Positions 26,505 to 34,615 of a stretch of 64,000 nucleotides of DNA are shown piece after piece (within the stretch, counting starts at the first letter, position 1; each line of letters starts with the position of its first letter). The stretch comes from Microbulbifer pacificus (GTDB taxonomy: Bacteria; Pseudomonadota; Gammaproteobacteria; Pseudomonadales; Cellvibrionaceae), in the NCBI RefSeq assembly GCF_002959965.1, contig NZ_PREV01000026.1:1216501-1280500 (forward strand), given 5' to 3'. Position numbers and translations under genes: made by a program. The notes beneath the pieces are model-generated. The model saw nothing but the letters and a program-made list of their open reading frames with translations, was not told where the DNA came from and did not search any database.

Positions 26505-27533
26505 TTAGGCGTTATCCGCCGAGTCGGCGCCGCAAGCGGAGAAATAGCGCCGAGCGCCGCCGGCGGCACTGAACAGAAGACCAAGAAGCAAGCCGGCGGC
26601 GAAGCCACCAATATGCGCGGCGTTGGCAATACCGCCGTCAATGAAATAGTCCACCACCCCCAGCATACACACCAACAGCCAGATCGCCGCCAGCCAGAGA
26701 AGTGACGCCGGCACATCGCGCCACTCCGGCTGCCAGCGTTGAATCACAAAAGCCGCACCGATCAGTGCGTACACCACACCAGACATACCGCCAAACAGAT
26801 TTTGCGGCGACCAGAAGTACTGGGCGAGATTGGACACCGGCGCACTCAGCAGCACCAGTAGCAAAAACCAGCCGCTACCGGCACGGGCCTCGAGGGAGCG
26901 ACCCACAATCCAGATGCCGAGACTGTTGAACAGCGCATGGGGCAGAGAGAAATGCACAATAGCCGGCGTCCACAAACGCCAGAACTCTCCCCGAGAAAGA
27001 TGCCATGCGAGTGACGAGCGCGACAGTTCGAAATCGCCCGTCTGCTGTGGAAAAATCACCAGCGATTCTATCCACCCCTGACGCAGCAACAGCCAACCGA
27101 TAAAACACAACGCGATCAAACACAGACAAACCGGCGTCTGTTGCAGCGGCCATTGGGGAATGACTGAGTGCGCTACCGGAGCTGCTTTGCTCTCGGCAGC
27201 AGTGGCTTCCCCCTCGGCACCCTGTTCGCCATTATCACGCGGTTCGCCGCCCATCTCAGTTCCGGCACCCGCTGTTGATACCGGGTTTTCCGTCCGCGCG
27301 GGCGTTTCTTCATATACATGTACGCTCAACTGCGCGAGGTCCACTTCCCCCGCCTGCCAGCGTGCAAGCAGTTGCTGCATAGGCTGCACCAGTTGCGGGG
27401 CCAGGCTCGCCACCCGCTGGTGGTTATTTTCCTCGCTGATACGCAGCGGCAGCTGATGGCGTTGAATGAACTCCGCCAGTGCGGAAAGATCCTGCTGCAA
27501 CGGAAATTCACAGACGGTAATCCAGTTACTCAA
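26505..27533 (-). CDS. Rhomboid intramembrane serine protease (GlpG-like)
   Basis: The 342-residue protein cleaves substrates inside the membrane. A cytoplasmic N-terminal domain (1-75) and a variable linker (75-125) precede six or so membrane helices. The catalytic dyad is Ser251 in GGMSGVVYALIG and His307 in AHIGGFAAG; His199 and Asn203 (HALFN) match the oxyanion positions. GlpG-type N-terminal domains are about this size. It is upstream of the CNNM-type gene. Confidence 0.92.
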   Translation of the reverse strand: MSNWITVCEFPLQQDLSALAEFIQRHQLPLRISEENNHQRVASLAPQLVQPMQQLLARWQAGEVDLAQLSVHVYEETPARTENPVSTAGAGTEMGGEPRDNGEQGAEGEATAAESKAAPVAHSVIPQWPLQQTPVCLCLIALCFIGWLLLRQGWIESLVIFPQQTGDFELSRSSLAWHLSRGEFWRLWTPAIVHFSLPHALFNSLGIWIVGRSLEARAGSGWFLLLVLLSAPVSNLAQYFWSPQNLFGGMSGVVYALIGAAFVIQRWQPEWRDVPASLLWLAAIWLLVCMLGVVDYFIDGGIANAAHIGGFAAGLLLGLLFSAAGGARRYFSACGADSADNA

Positions 27534-27630
27534 ACCCGGTCCTTTTTAATTGATGGCGAGAAATACGCATGGTTCGGAGACTGTAACAAAATATCGTGCG
27601 GGCTTCCGGCGCAGCGGCACTGTGGTGCAC

Positions 27631-27664
27631 ATAAAAAACGCGGCTGACACGCCGCGTTTTTTAT
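27631..27664 (-). terminator. Rho-independent terminator of the ubiquinone operon
   Basis: Twelve-base arms (AAAAAACGCGGC and its complement) surround a six-base loop, with a T-run in both directions. It follows the ubiI-like stop by 16 bases on the minus strand and separates that operon from the rhomboid gene. Confidence 0.88.
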
Positions 27665-27679
27665 ACCGATGACGACACG

Positions 27680-28915
27680 TTACACCGACATGGCTCGCAT
27701 GATGATGCGCTTCTTCAGCAGAGGGCTCGCGTCCACCACACTGAGGCCGGTGTTGCGCAACCAGCGCCAGTGCAGATCGCCGGCGCCAAACAGGGATTTG
27801 AACGTGCTCATGGCCTTGAGGGTGGCCGCGTTCTCTCCGCGACGACGCCGCTGGTAGCGCGACAGCACGGATGCGTGAGCCGGGGAGATATCGCGCTTCA
27901 ACGCGCGACCGATCTCTTCCGTCAGTACCAGCGCGTCCATCATCCCCAGATTTACCCCCTGCCCCGCAAGCGGGTGAATGCTGTGGGCCGCATCGCCGAT
28001 CAGCGCCGCACCGGGGCCGAAATAGGATTCCGCATGGCGCGCGCGCAGCGCGAAGGAGAAGCGCTCACTAACGGACTCGATGGCACCCAGGCGACTTTCA
28101 AACGCTTTCTCCAGATTCAGCGCAAAGGCCTTGTCGTCGAGCATCACCAGCTCGCGCGCGAGACTGTCGTCCGCGGACCACACCACGGCGCAATGGCGGT
28201 CGTCGCCGAGACCGGACAGCGGCAGGAAGGCCAGGGGGCCGGTATCCAGGAAGCGCTGCCAGGCGGTGGACTGGTGTGAGTGTTCGCACTTGGCCACACA
28301 CACCAGCGCGGTCTGCTGGTACTCCACATCTCGCGTGCGGATGCGCAACAGATCGCGCACCCGCGAGCGGGCGCCATCGGCGCCGATCAACAGGCGGGTG
28401 GTGAACACCGGCGACTGGGTATCGAGCCCTTCCACCGCTTCCCGGTCCGGACTGCGGGATTGCAGATGCCACAAACCACAGTCGCGCCACCAGCTCTCCA
28501 GTTTGAAACCGGTCACCGTATCCACATTCGTGAGTTCAGCGAGGCGCGTGCGCAGGGCAGCGAGGATCACATTATTCTCTACGATATGCCCCAGGTTCGG
28601 CAGCTTGACGTCGCGACAGTCGAAATACACCGAGCCAGTGCCCTCCGCATCCCACACCCGCATCTGGGTATACGGGCACTCGCGCTTGCCGGCAATCAAT
28701 TGCCAGGCACCCACCTCTTCGAGCAAGGCACGCGACGCCTCAGTGAGTGCGACGACGCGTGCATCATAACCTTCCGGGCTCACCTGCGGTTCCAAAGAAG
28801 AAGCCTCCAGCAGCGAAATCCGCAGCTGCGGGTAGCGCACCGCCAGCAGCGCCGCCTGTGCCATACCCACCATGCCGCCACCGACGATGGTCACGTCCAT
28901 TCGCTGTCTGTTCAT
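27680..28915 (-). CDS. ubiI: UbiI/VisC-like FAD-dependent ubiquinone hydroxylase
   Basis: The 411-residue protein is a UbiH/UbiF/VisC family flavin monooxygenase that would hydroxylate a ubiquinone precursor ring. The Rossmann motif DVTIVGGGMVGMAQAALL opens the protein, and the second FAD motif LIGDAAHSIHPLAGQGVNLG is near residue 290. The start MNRQRMDVTIVGGG was chosen over one 14 codons upstream. Order (ygfB-pepP-ubiH-ubiI) matches E. coli and supports UbiI, although C5 versus C6 specificity cannot be read from sequence. Confidence 0.88.
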   Translation of the reverse strand: MNRQRMDVTIVGGGMVGMAQAALLAVRYPQLRISLLEASSLEPQVSPEGYDARVVALTEASRALLEEVGAWQLIAGKRECPYTQMRVWDAEGTGSVYFDCRDVKLPNLGHIVENNVILAALRTRLAELTNVDTVTGFKLESWWRDCGLWHLQSRSPDREAVEGLDTQSPVFTTRLLIGADGARSRVRDLLRIRTRDVEYQQTALVCVAKCEHSHQSTAWQRFLDTGPLAFLPLSGLGDDRHCAVVWSADDSLARELVMLDDKAFALNLEKAFESRLGAIESVSERFSFALRARHAESYFGPGAALIGDAAHSIHPLAGQGVNLGMMDALVLTEEIGRALKRDISPAHASVLSRYQRRRRGENAATLKAMSTFKSLFGAGDLHWRWLRNTGLSVVDASPLLKKRIIMRAMSV

Positions 28916-29012
28916 AGGCAGAAATTCTCCGGGCTGGAATGTTGTAGGTGCTCGCACGCCGGGCTCGAATTATCCCCAATCCGCGGCAGCGATCTGCACC
29001 GTTATAGTGTGC

Positions 29013-30281
29013 TTATGGCGCAAGCCCAGCAGCCTGGCGGGCAAAAGTTGTTCGCAGCGCCGGCGCGAGGACAAGTCCAAGCAGTCCCACCTGTCGCAAA
29101 CCACCCGCCAGCAGGCTGCGAGATGCGAACAGTGGCGGAATCCGATCACTGAAGCCAATCGTAAGCTGCTGGTCATGTTGACGTTCGCGCCAATAAGCCT
29201 GTAGTAAGTCTAGCTCGCCGGGACCGGATTGCCCGGGTTCGGAACCTTTCGACGCCGCCCGCCCGATCGCTCGGGCCAGCGCCTCACAGTCGCGCAGAGT
29301 CAGATTGAAACCCTGCCCCGCCACCGGATGCAGGAAGTGGGCGCAGTTGCCTACCAGTGCGAGCCCGCGGCGTACCTGTTCGCGCGCCACCGACAGCTTG
29401 AGCGGATACCCCTGAATACGGCCCGCGCGCAGGATGCGGCCGGCGCGCCAGCCAAAGGCGCGGTGCAGATGCCGGATAAACTCCCTTTCCGGTAGCGCTT
29501 CGAGTCGCGCGCGGTCATCGCGCTCGCAGGTCCACACCAACGCCGCCCGGTGCATACCATCGCGCTGCGGCAATGGCAGCAATGCCATGGGGCCGCTGTC
29601 GGTGAATCGCTCGAACGCCACACCACCGTGGTCCTGTTGCAGACCAATGGTGGTGACCAGCGCCTCCTGTTGATAATCCACCTCCTCGGTGGTGATCCCC
29701 AGATGGCGGCACAGGGGTGAGCCGACACCATCGGCCACCACCAGCAGCCGGGTATGCAACGGTTCACTGCGGCCAGCCAGACCGAGTGTTGCGCCGGTGG
29801 CCGTCATGCTTACCGAGGAGACATCCGCCGGCGCCAGAATTTCTGCCCGCGTGTCCGCCAGCGCGCGGTAGAGCAGCGGCCCGAGGGCGGCGTTTTCAAT
29901 CACCGCTCCCAACATGCCGTCAAAGCTCGCCGCCGTTTCCCGCCCGGCATCCAGGCTCGCGCCAACACTGTGGCCGCGGTCAGAGACCTGCACCCGCTGA
30001 ATCGGCGCCGCAAACTCCCGCAGCCGGGGCCACAACCCCAGTTCATGGAAAATCCGCAGGCTGCCGGCCGCGATGGCAGTGGCGCGGGTGTCAAAGCTCG
30101 GCAGATTCAATACCGCACCGGAGTCCGGCAGTGGCTGTCGCTCCAACAGGGTCACGTGCAGATCAGGACAGTGACGGGCAAACAGCAGGGCCAGACAGGC
30201 GCCAGCCATACCACCGCCGACGATGGCGATATCGGTATGGGTAACCCCCAGCGGATTCACTTGAGATTGCGGGTCGGTCAC
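29013..30281 (-). CDS. ubiH: UbiH-like FAD-dependent ubiquinone hydroxylase
   Basis: This 422-residue flavin monooxygenase is assigned to a ring-hydroxylation step of ubiquinone synthesis. The GTG start overlaps the pepP stop as GTGA, giving tight coupling, and the dinucleotide-binding motif TDIAIVGGGMAGACLALL follows at once. ALVGNCAHFLHPVAGQGFNL is the second FAD motif, with Asn-Cys where most relatives have Asp-Ala. The longer open frame upstream lies inside pepP and was rejected. Confidence 0.9.
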   Translation of the reverse strand: MTDPQSQVNPLGVTHTDIAIVGGGMAGACLALLFARHCPDLHVTLLERQPLPDSGAVLNLPSFDTRATAIAAGSLRIFHELGLWPRLREFAAPIQRVQVSDRGHSVGASLDAGRETAASFDGMLGAVIENAALGPLLYRALADTRAEILAPADVSSVSMTATGATLGLAGRSEPLHTRLLVVADGVGSPLCRHLGITTEEVDYQQEALVTTIGLQQDHGGVAFERFTDSGPMALLPLPQRDGMHRAALVWTCERDDRARLEALPEREFIRHLHRAFGWRAGRILRAGRIQGYPLKLSVAREQVRRGLALVGNCAHFLHPVAGQGFNLTLRDCEALARAIGRAASKGSEPGQSGPGELDLLQAYWRERQHDQQLTIGFSDRIPPLFASRSLLAGGLRQVGLLGLVLAPALRTTFARQAAGLAP

Positions 30282-31612
30282 AGCAGCGTCTCCTGGATCA
30301 GATCGCCTTCGCGCATCAGATATTCGATATCCGCCACGGCCTTCGGCGCGTCCGCGGAGAGCACCTGTGCCCCCTCTTTTAGCAGCGCCACATCGTCTTC
30401 GATACGAATGCCAATACCGCGGAATTTTTCCGCCACCGCGGCATCCTCCGCGCCAATGTAGATTCCGGGCTCCACCGTCATAACCATGCCGGTCTCCAGT
30501 TGTCGCCACTGACCGTGCACCTTGTAGTCACCCACATCGTGTACATCCATTCCCAGCCAGTGGCCGACACGGTGCATATAGAAACGACGGTAGGCGCCGG
30601 ATTCGATCAGGCCATCCACATCGCCGCTCAGTAAACCCAGGTCTTTCAATCCGCGCACGATCACCTCGACGCTGGCGAGATGGGGGCGGTCCCAGTCATT
30701 ACCCGCGGCAATACATTCAATCGCGGCCTGCTGGGCAGCCAGTACAATTTCGTACACCGCTTTCTGCGGGCCGCTGAAACGCCCGTTGACAGGAAATGTG
30801 CGCGTGATGTCTGAGGCGTAGCCTCGGTACTCACAGCCGGCATCAACCAGTACCAGATCACCGTTTTTTAATGGTGCACTATTGGCGATGTAGTGCATCA
30901 CCAGCGCGTTGCGGCCACCACCGACGATGCTCGGGTACGCGGGCTCGCGGGCGCCGGCAGTGGCAAAGCTGTGCAGCAGCTCCGCCTCCAGCTGATATTC
31001 ATAGATGCCCGGGCGGCAGCTCTGCATGGCGCGGCGGTGCCCCGCGGCACTGATCTCGGCGGCGCGCGCCATCAAGCGGATTTCCGCCGCGCTCTTGAAC
31101 AGCCGCAGATCGTGCAACAGAGGATCGAGACTGACCATTTCCGGCGCGCCGCTGCTGCCAGGCGCCCCCTCGATGGCTTTCAGATAGCTTTGCAGACGGC
31201 GGTCCAGCTGCGGAAAACGTCCCATGCTGTAATAGATGAAATCCCGCCCCTCTAACAGGCCCGGCAAAATATCGTCCAGGTCGCTGATAGGAAAGGCATC
31301 AGACAGGCCGCAGTACTCGGCGGCGCGCTCCGGGCCGAGGCGCGGACCATCCCACATTTCCTTTTCCGCGTCCCGTTCACGGCAGAACAACAGTGTCTCG
31401 CCGGCGCTGCGCCCGGGAGCCAGCACCAGCAGGGACTCCGGCTCGTTGAAGCCACTGAGATAGAGAAAATCACTGTCCTGGCGGAAGGGGAAATAGGTAT
31501 CCCGCGAGCGCAGCTGTTCGCGGGCGGCGGGCACGATGGCGAGACTATTGGGCGGCAGCCCCTCGATCAGGCGCAGCCGGCGGCGGGCGTATTCGGCCTT
31601 ACTGATATTCAT
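30278..31612 (-). CDS. pepP: Xaa-Pro aminopeptidase (aminopeptidase P)
   Basis: PepP removes N-terminal residues that precede proline, using two Mn2+. The 444-residue product is close to E. coli PepP (441). The five metal ligands are recognisable in LVDAG, SDITR, HRVGHWLGMDVHD, VEPGIY and IRIEDDV. The ATG giving MNISKAEYARRR was preferred to one 27 codons upstream. It starts 13 bases after ygfB and overlaps ubiH. Confidence 0.95.
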   Translation of the reverse strand: MNISKAEYARRRLRLIEGLPPNSLAIVPAAREQLRSRDTYFPFRQDSDFLYLSGFNEPESLLVLAPGRSAGETLLFCRERDAEKEMWDGPRLGPERAAEYCGLSDAFPISDLDDILPGLLEGRDFIYYSMGRFPQLDRRLQSYLKAIEGAPGSSGAPEMVSLDPLLHDLRLFKSAAEIRLMARAAEISAAGHRRAMQSCRPGIYEYQLEAELLHSFATAGAREPAYPSIVGGGRNALVMHYIANSAPLKNGDLVLVDAGCEYRGYASDITRTFPVNGRFSGPQKAVYEIVLAAQQAAIECIAAGNDWDRPHLASVEVIVRGLKDLGLLSGDVDGLIESGAYRRFYMHRVGHWLGMDVHDVGDYKVHGQWRQLETGMVMTVEPGIYIGAEDAAVAEKFRGIGIRIEDDVALLKEGAQVLSADAPKAVADIEYLMREGDLIQETLL

Positions 31613-31625
31613 GGGCGGGGAAGGA

Positions 31626-32198
31626 TCAGTGCAGCGTCGGGCCAGAGGCGGCCTCGTCACTCCCACCGGCGTGGGCAGGATTGCACTCGACAAAAATATT
31701 CAGTGCCGCCATACGTACATACTCCTGCACTTCGAACAGCTCGCGCTCCTGTTCCGCGCCGTTTTCCATCGCACCCGCATCCAGCTGGGCAATTTCCGCC
31801 AGATCTCTCAGGGCCTCGCTGCTGGTGGGCAGCAGTTCCCCGGAATATTTGCCGATGCCAAAGCCGTGTAGAAAGCCCTCACACCAGAGGCACAGGGTCT
31901 GGCCCCGCTCGGCCAGTTCATCACCGGTGCTCAACAGCGGCTGGAAGGAAAAATTTTTGTCTGCAAGATCCCGCTCGCTCTGCTCGGCAAGCATCAGGGC
32001 GCTGCGCGCGAGATCGGCGGGAATCGCGTCGAGGTCAAGAAACTCCGCCAGTTCTTTCTGCCAGCGCGACCGATCGGGGCGCGCCCCCGCAGCCAGCAGG
32101 CCACAGATAAAACCGTGCAGCTCACTCGGGCCGATTCTGCCCCCCGCCGCTACAATCTGATTGGCGAGATCGTCGAATGACAATTGCGGTGAGGACAT
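31626..32198 (-). CDS. ygfB: YgfB/UPF0149 family protein
   Basis: The ATG at 32198 follows AGGAG and gives 190 residues. The YgfB fold is all-helical; Trp/Phe-rich motifs such as WCEGFLHGFG are typical. The role is poorly defined, although in Pseudomonas aeruginosa YgfB has been reported to modulate expression of an amidase linked to beta-lactam tolerance. It is first in ygfB-pepP-ubiH-ubiI and divergent from the zapA operon. Confidence 0.9.
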   Translation of the reverse strand: MSSPQLSFDDLANQIVAAGGRIGPSELHGFICGLLAAGARPDRSRWQKELAEFLDLDAIPADLARSALMLAEQSERDLADKNFSFQPLLSTGDELAERGQTLCLWCEGFLHGFGIGKYSGELLPTSSEALRDLAEIAQLDAGAMENGAEQERELFEVQEYVRMAALNIFVECNPAHAGGSDEAASGPTLH

Positions 32199-32236
32199 AA
32201 AAACTCCTGGCAGCTGCGGTGTGCAGACTCGAAAAC

Positions 32237-32375
32237 TGTTACACCATTTTTCTGCCGGAAATTTGAACGGTAACCGGGAAATGGCGCCGGCAATGCCGGA
32301 CAATACAAGGGTAAAAAAGCAATGTGCGAATATTTCACCAATCTGGCGAAATAGTAACTGTTACACAGTTTTTTT
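32237..32375. repeat. Pair of AACTGTTACAC direct repeats in the ygfB/zapA divergent region
   Basis: AACTGTTACAC begins at 32237 and again at 32356, each followed within three bases by a run of Ts. The second copy forms part of GTAACTGTTAC, a small palindrome. The two lie about 119 bases apart between the divergent ygfB and TIGR02449/zapA genes and may be operator sites. No regulator can be named. Confidence 0.4.
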
Positions 32376-32481
32376 GGCGCTACGGGAGAATTGACCCCCA
32401 AATACGCCGGCAATATAGTAGCGGAATCCCCCAGCTTGCGCAGGTCACAGGAGCAGGCGGCGCACCGAACACGCAGGAATT

Positions 32482-32688
32482 ATGGACAAACTACAGGCGT
32501 TGGAACACAAGCTGGACTTCCTGATACAACAGTGCCAGCAGTTGGCGGCAGACAATCACGCTCTGCGCGCGCAGGAAAGTGAGTGGCAGCGCGAGCGCCA
32601 GCGGTTGATCAAAAACAATGAAGTGGCCCGCAGCCGGGTTGAGACCATGATCAGCCGGCTAAAAGGTCTGAGCCAAGAAACCTCATGA
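32482..32688 (+). CDS. TIGR02449 family small coiled-coil protein
   Basis: The 68-residue protein is almost entirely one heptad-patterned helix beginning MDKLQALEHKLDFLIQQCQQ. TIGR02449 proteins are found just before zapA in many gammaproteobacteria and resemble the division factor ZapB in size and coiled-coil form. A role at the division ring is inferred. Its stop overlaps the zapA start (ATGA), so the two are coupled. Confidence 0.9.
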   Translation: MDKLQALEHKLDFLIQQCQQLAADNHALRAQESEWQRERQRLIKNNEVARSRVETMISRLKGLSQETS

Positions 32689-32999
32689 GCAGCAAACCCT
32701 ATAACTCTTCCACCGTGGCCGTAACGATTCTCGACAAAGAGTATCGGGTTGCCTGCTCGGAAGAAGAGCAGGCCGGGCTACAGGCATCCGCCAAGCTGCT
32801 CAACGAGCGCATGGCCAAAATCCGCAACAGCGGTTCGGTGATCGGCGCCGAGCGCATCGCAGTGATGGCTGCGCTGAATATCGCCCACGAACTGATTCAG
32901 GCCAAGGCCGAGTTGGCGCGCCAGCCGGTGGAAGAACAAATGCTGGACCGCCTGCACGAAAAGGTTCAGGCGGCGCTGGCGAAAATCGAAAAAGCGTGA
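32685..32999 (+). CDS. zapA: Cell division protein ZapA
   Basis: ZapA bundles FtsZ filaments at midcell. The 104-residue product has the family layout: an N-terminal strand region (VAVTILDKEYRVACSEEE) and a C-terminal coiled coil ending near residue 100. It overlaps the preceding coiled-coil gene by four bases and is followed by 6S RNA and 5-FCL, the conserved order. Confidence 0.95.
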   Translation: MSSKPYNSSTVAVTILDKEYRVACSEEEQAGLQASAKLLNERMAKIRNSGSVIGAERIAVMAALNIAHELIQAKAELARQPVEEQMLDRLHEKVQAALAKIEKA

Positions 33000-33109
33000 A
33001 TTTCCACGTACCTTTCAGACGTTTACCCACCCCGCCGTGCAACACCTGAAACGCATCAAGCAACGCGCTTGACTATCTCAGAAAAGCCAGATTTGGCGCG
33101 AAAGTGCGT

Positions 33110-33140
33110 TTAGCCAAGTCTTACCTGAGGAGGTATACTT
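33110..33140 (+). promoter_or_regulatory. Candidate promoter of 6S RNA
   Basis: TATACT at 33134-33139 is a good -10 box about seven bases before the expected 6S RNA start. The -35 region at 33110-33116 is poor. This is a pattern match placed by the downstream RNA. Confidence 0.45.
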
Positions 33141-33145
33141 CTCAC

Positions 33146-33323
33146 TCGCCCTGAAGTGTTGGCCAGTTGACTATGTCCTCGAGCCGATAATTCTACCCTG
33201 GAGGCTTCCAGCGGATGTTGGTGTGCAAGTCCGCCCTGTAGCGGAAAGCCTAATGCATTCCGGGAGCCCCCACCTTGAGCCTTACGGTTCAAGGCTACGT
33301 CTTCAGCCGCATTTCGGGGCTCC
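33146..33323 (+). ncRNA. ssrS: 6S RNA
   Basis: 6S RNA binds sigma-70 RNA polymerase by mimicking an open promoter. The position between zapA and the 5-FCL gene is the conserved one. GCCCTGAAGTG near 33148 can pair with CATTTCGGGGC near 33310 to form the closing stem. The internal CCTCGAGCCGATA resembles the E. coli segment CCTGAGCCGATA, and CCTTGAGCCTTACGGTTCAA matches its 3' CTTGAACC/GGTTCAAG hairpin. The length of about 180 bases is as expected. Ends are approximate. Confidence 0.9.
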
Positions 33324-33430
33324 TAAATTGTCTTTCCGGTACCACTCCTCCCCGGTACTGGCTCCGCCAGGCAGCCGGGCCCTCGCGCCCGTATCCAGAC
33401 TGCCGGTGATTCATGCTCGCTGGAACATCC

Positions 33431-34030
33431 ATGCCGAACAGCAATGCCTCGCCCTCCAAACAGGAGTTGCGCCAGCAGATCCGCGCGGCGCGCCGCGCGC
33501 TCGGCCGCTACCACCAGCGCCTGGCCAGCCGACGCCTGTGCGCACGCCTGGCACTGTGCCCCGAATTGAGGCGGGCGCAGCGTATCGGTATCTACTGGCC
33601 GATGGACGGCGAGATTGACCCACGCCCGCTGTTGCAGCGTTTTCCCCATAAGCGCTTTTACCTGCCGGTGCTGCCGCGCGCCTCACGCAACACCATGACC
33701 TTCCGCCACTGGCCCGGCGCCCGCCTGCGCTTTCGCAACCGCTACGGCATTCCCGAGCCAGTGGCCGGCCGCGGTGAACAGTGCACTCCCGCGCAGCTGG
33801 ATCTGGTACTGCTGCCGCTGGTGGCGTTTGACCCCAAGGGCGCACGCCTCGGTATGGGGGGCGGCTACTACGATCGCAGCTTCGCATTTAAACGGATAAA
33901 CCCGGGCAAGGGCCCGGAGCTGGTGGGTATCGCGCACCAGTTGCAGTGCGTGGCTCAACTGCCGGTAGAGAGCTGGGACATCCCCCTGGTGCTGGTGGCC
34001 ACCGACGAGCGCCTGTACCGCTGCCGCTGA
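33431..34030 (+). CDS. 5-formyltetrahydrofolate cyclo-ligase
   Basis: It converts 5-formyltetrahydrofolate to methenyltetrahydrofolate with ATP. The 199-residue protein shows the basic N-terminus KQELRQQIRAARRAL and the signature LGMGGGYYDRSF near the C-terminus. An ATG 18 bases upstream also has a plausible ribosome site, so the exact start is open. It follows 6S RNA, as ygfA does in E. coli, where the two can be cotranscribed. Confidence 0.93.
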   Translation: MPNSNASPSKQELRQQIRAARRALGRYHQRLASRRLCARLALCPELRRAQRIGIYWPMDGEIDPRPLLQRFPHKRFYLPVLPRASRNTMTFRHWPGARLRFRNRYGIPEPVAGRGEQCTPAQLDLVLLPLVAFDPKGARLGMGGGYYDRSFAFKRINPGKGPELVGIAHQLQCVAQLPVESWDIPLVLVATDERLYRCR

Positions 34031-34065
34031 GCGAGCCTCCCGGGGCCCAGCATTCCGGCGGGCAC

Positions 34066-34102
34066 AAAAAAGCCGAACCTCAAGACTGGGGTTCGGCTTT
34101 TC
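34066..34102. terminator. Terminator between 5-FCL and the small membrane protein gene
   Basis: Twelve-base arms AAAAGCCGAACC and GGTTCGGCTTTT flank an eleven-base loop. The T-run serves the plus strand and the A-run serves the convergent small gene. Confidence 0.88.
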
Positions 34103-34125
34103 TGGTGGCGTTCCGCCGGGAGTGG

Positions 34126-34266
34126 TCAGCGAGTGACCACACCCTGCTGCAGGGCTGACGGAGCTTCTTCCTGATCGGAAGAGAATACCTCAGTCAAACC
34201 GCTGCTGCTCAGCAGCACGCCCGCAACAAAGACAACTACTGCGAGTGTCAATGCGTCGGGTTTCAT
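34126..34266 (-). CDS. Small membrane protein, 46 residues
   Basis: A short frame reads MKPDALTLAVVVFVAGVLLS, a hydrophobic helix after a brief N-terminus, then an acidic, Gln-rich tail ending in VVTR. AGGAT lies at good distance before the ATG. A terminator follows its stop. Small single-helix proteins of this shape are common in related genomes, but I cannot name a family. The frame, ribosome site and terminator together make it likely to be a real gene. Confidence 0.62.
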   Translation of the reverse strand: MKPDALTLAVVVFVAGVLLSSSGLTEVFSSDQEEAPSALQQGVVTR

Positions 34267-34615
34267 GGGGACCATCCTGTAATATCGAATTCTTGTTTTT
34301 TTGAATCGTTATCGAGCGCTTTGTGCCTGGCAATCTACGCCGCCAGTGCGATGCTTAGACCCAAGATAAGGGGGAAGTTCCATCGCAAACAGGGAAAACC
34401 CTTTGCGACAGCCCACCGCCATTAACTGACCCATTGGGGCTAAACAGCGCTCAAAAGATACTCGATCAGTGGCGAAATAGTAACCCGTCAAGCACTTTTT
34501 TTTGAGAAAAACCTCACAAATTGAGAAATGCAAGTTCGACAGATCCAAGCGTGTGAACTATTCACCGCAAATTCTGGCGACGCGGCCCCCAATTCATCGG
34601 TTTCTCCCTACCCGG
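34267..34615. other. Intergenic region upstream of the small membrane protein gene
   Basis: This 349-base AT-richer gap separates the ilvA stop from the small membrane protein gene, both on the minus strand. It includes a 15-base motif (34470-34484) also found in the ygfB upstream region, followed by a T-run. A 79-codon frame on the minus strand has no protein-like features and was not called. Confidence 0.45.
34470..34484. repeat. 15-base motif TGGCGAAATAGTAAC, second copy
   Basis: The same 15 bases occur at 32344-32358 in the ygfB/zapA region. Both copies are followed after 10-11 bases by a run of seven or eight Ts. On the minus strand each reads GTTACTATTTCGCCA, containing TACTAT, and points toward a minus-strand gene (ygfB or the small membrane protein), so a shared promoter or operator is possible. 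Confidence 0.4.

Noticed and set aside
34309..34548. 79-codon frame on the minus strand upstream of the small membrane protein gene
   Set aside because: No signal peptide, family motif or ribosome site, and the composition is cysteine- and phenylalanine-rich as expected of a random AT-rich frame.
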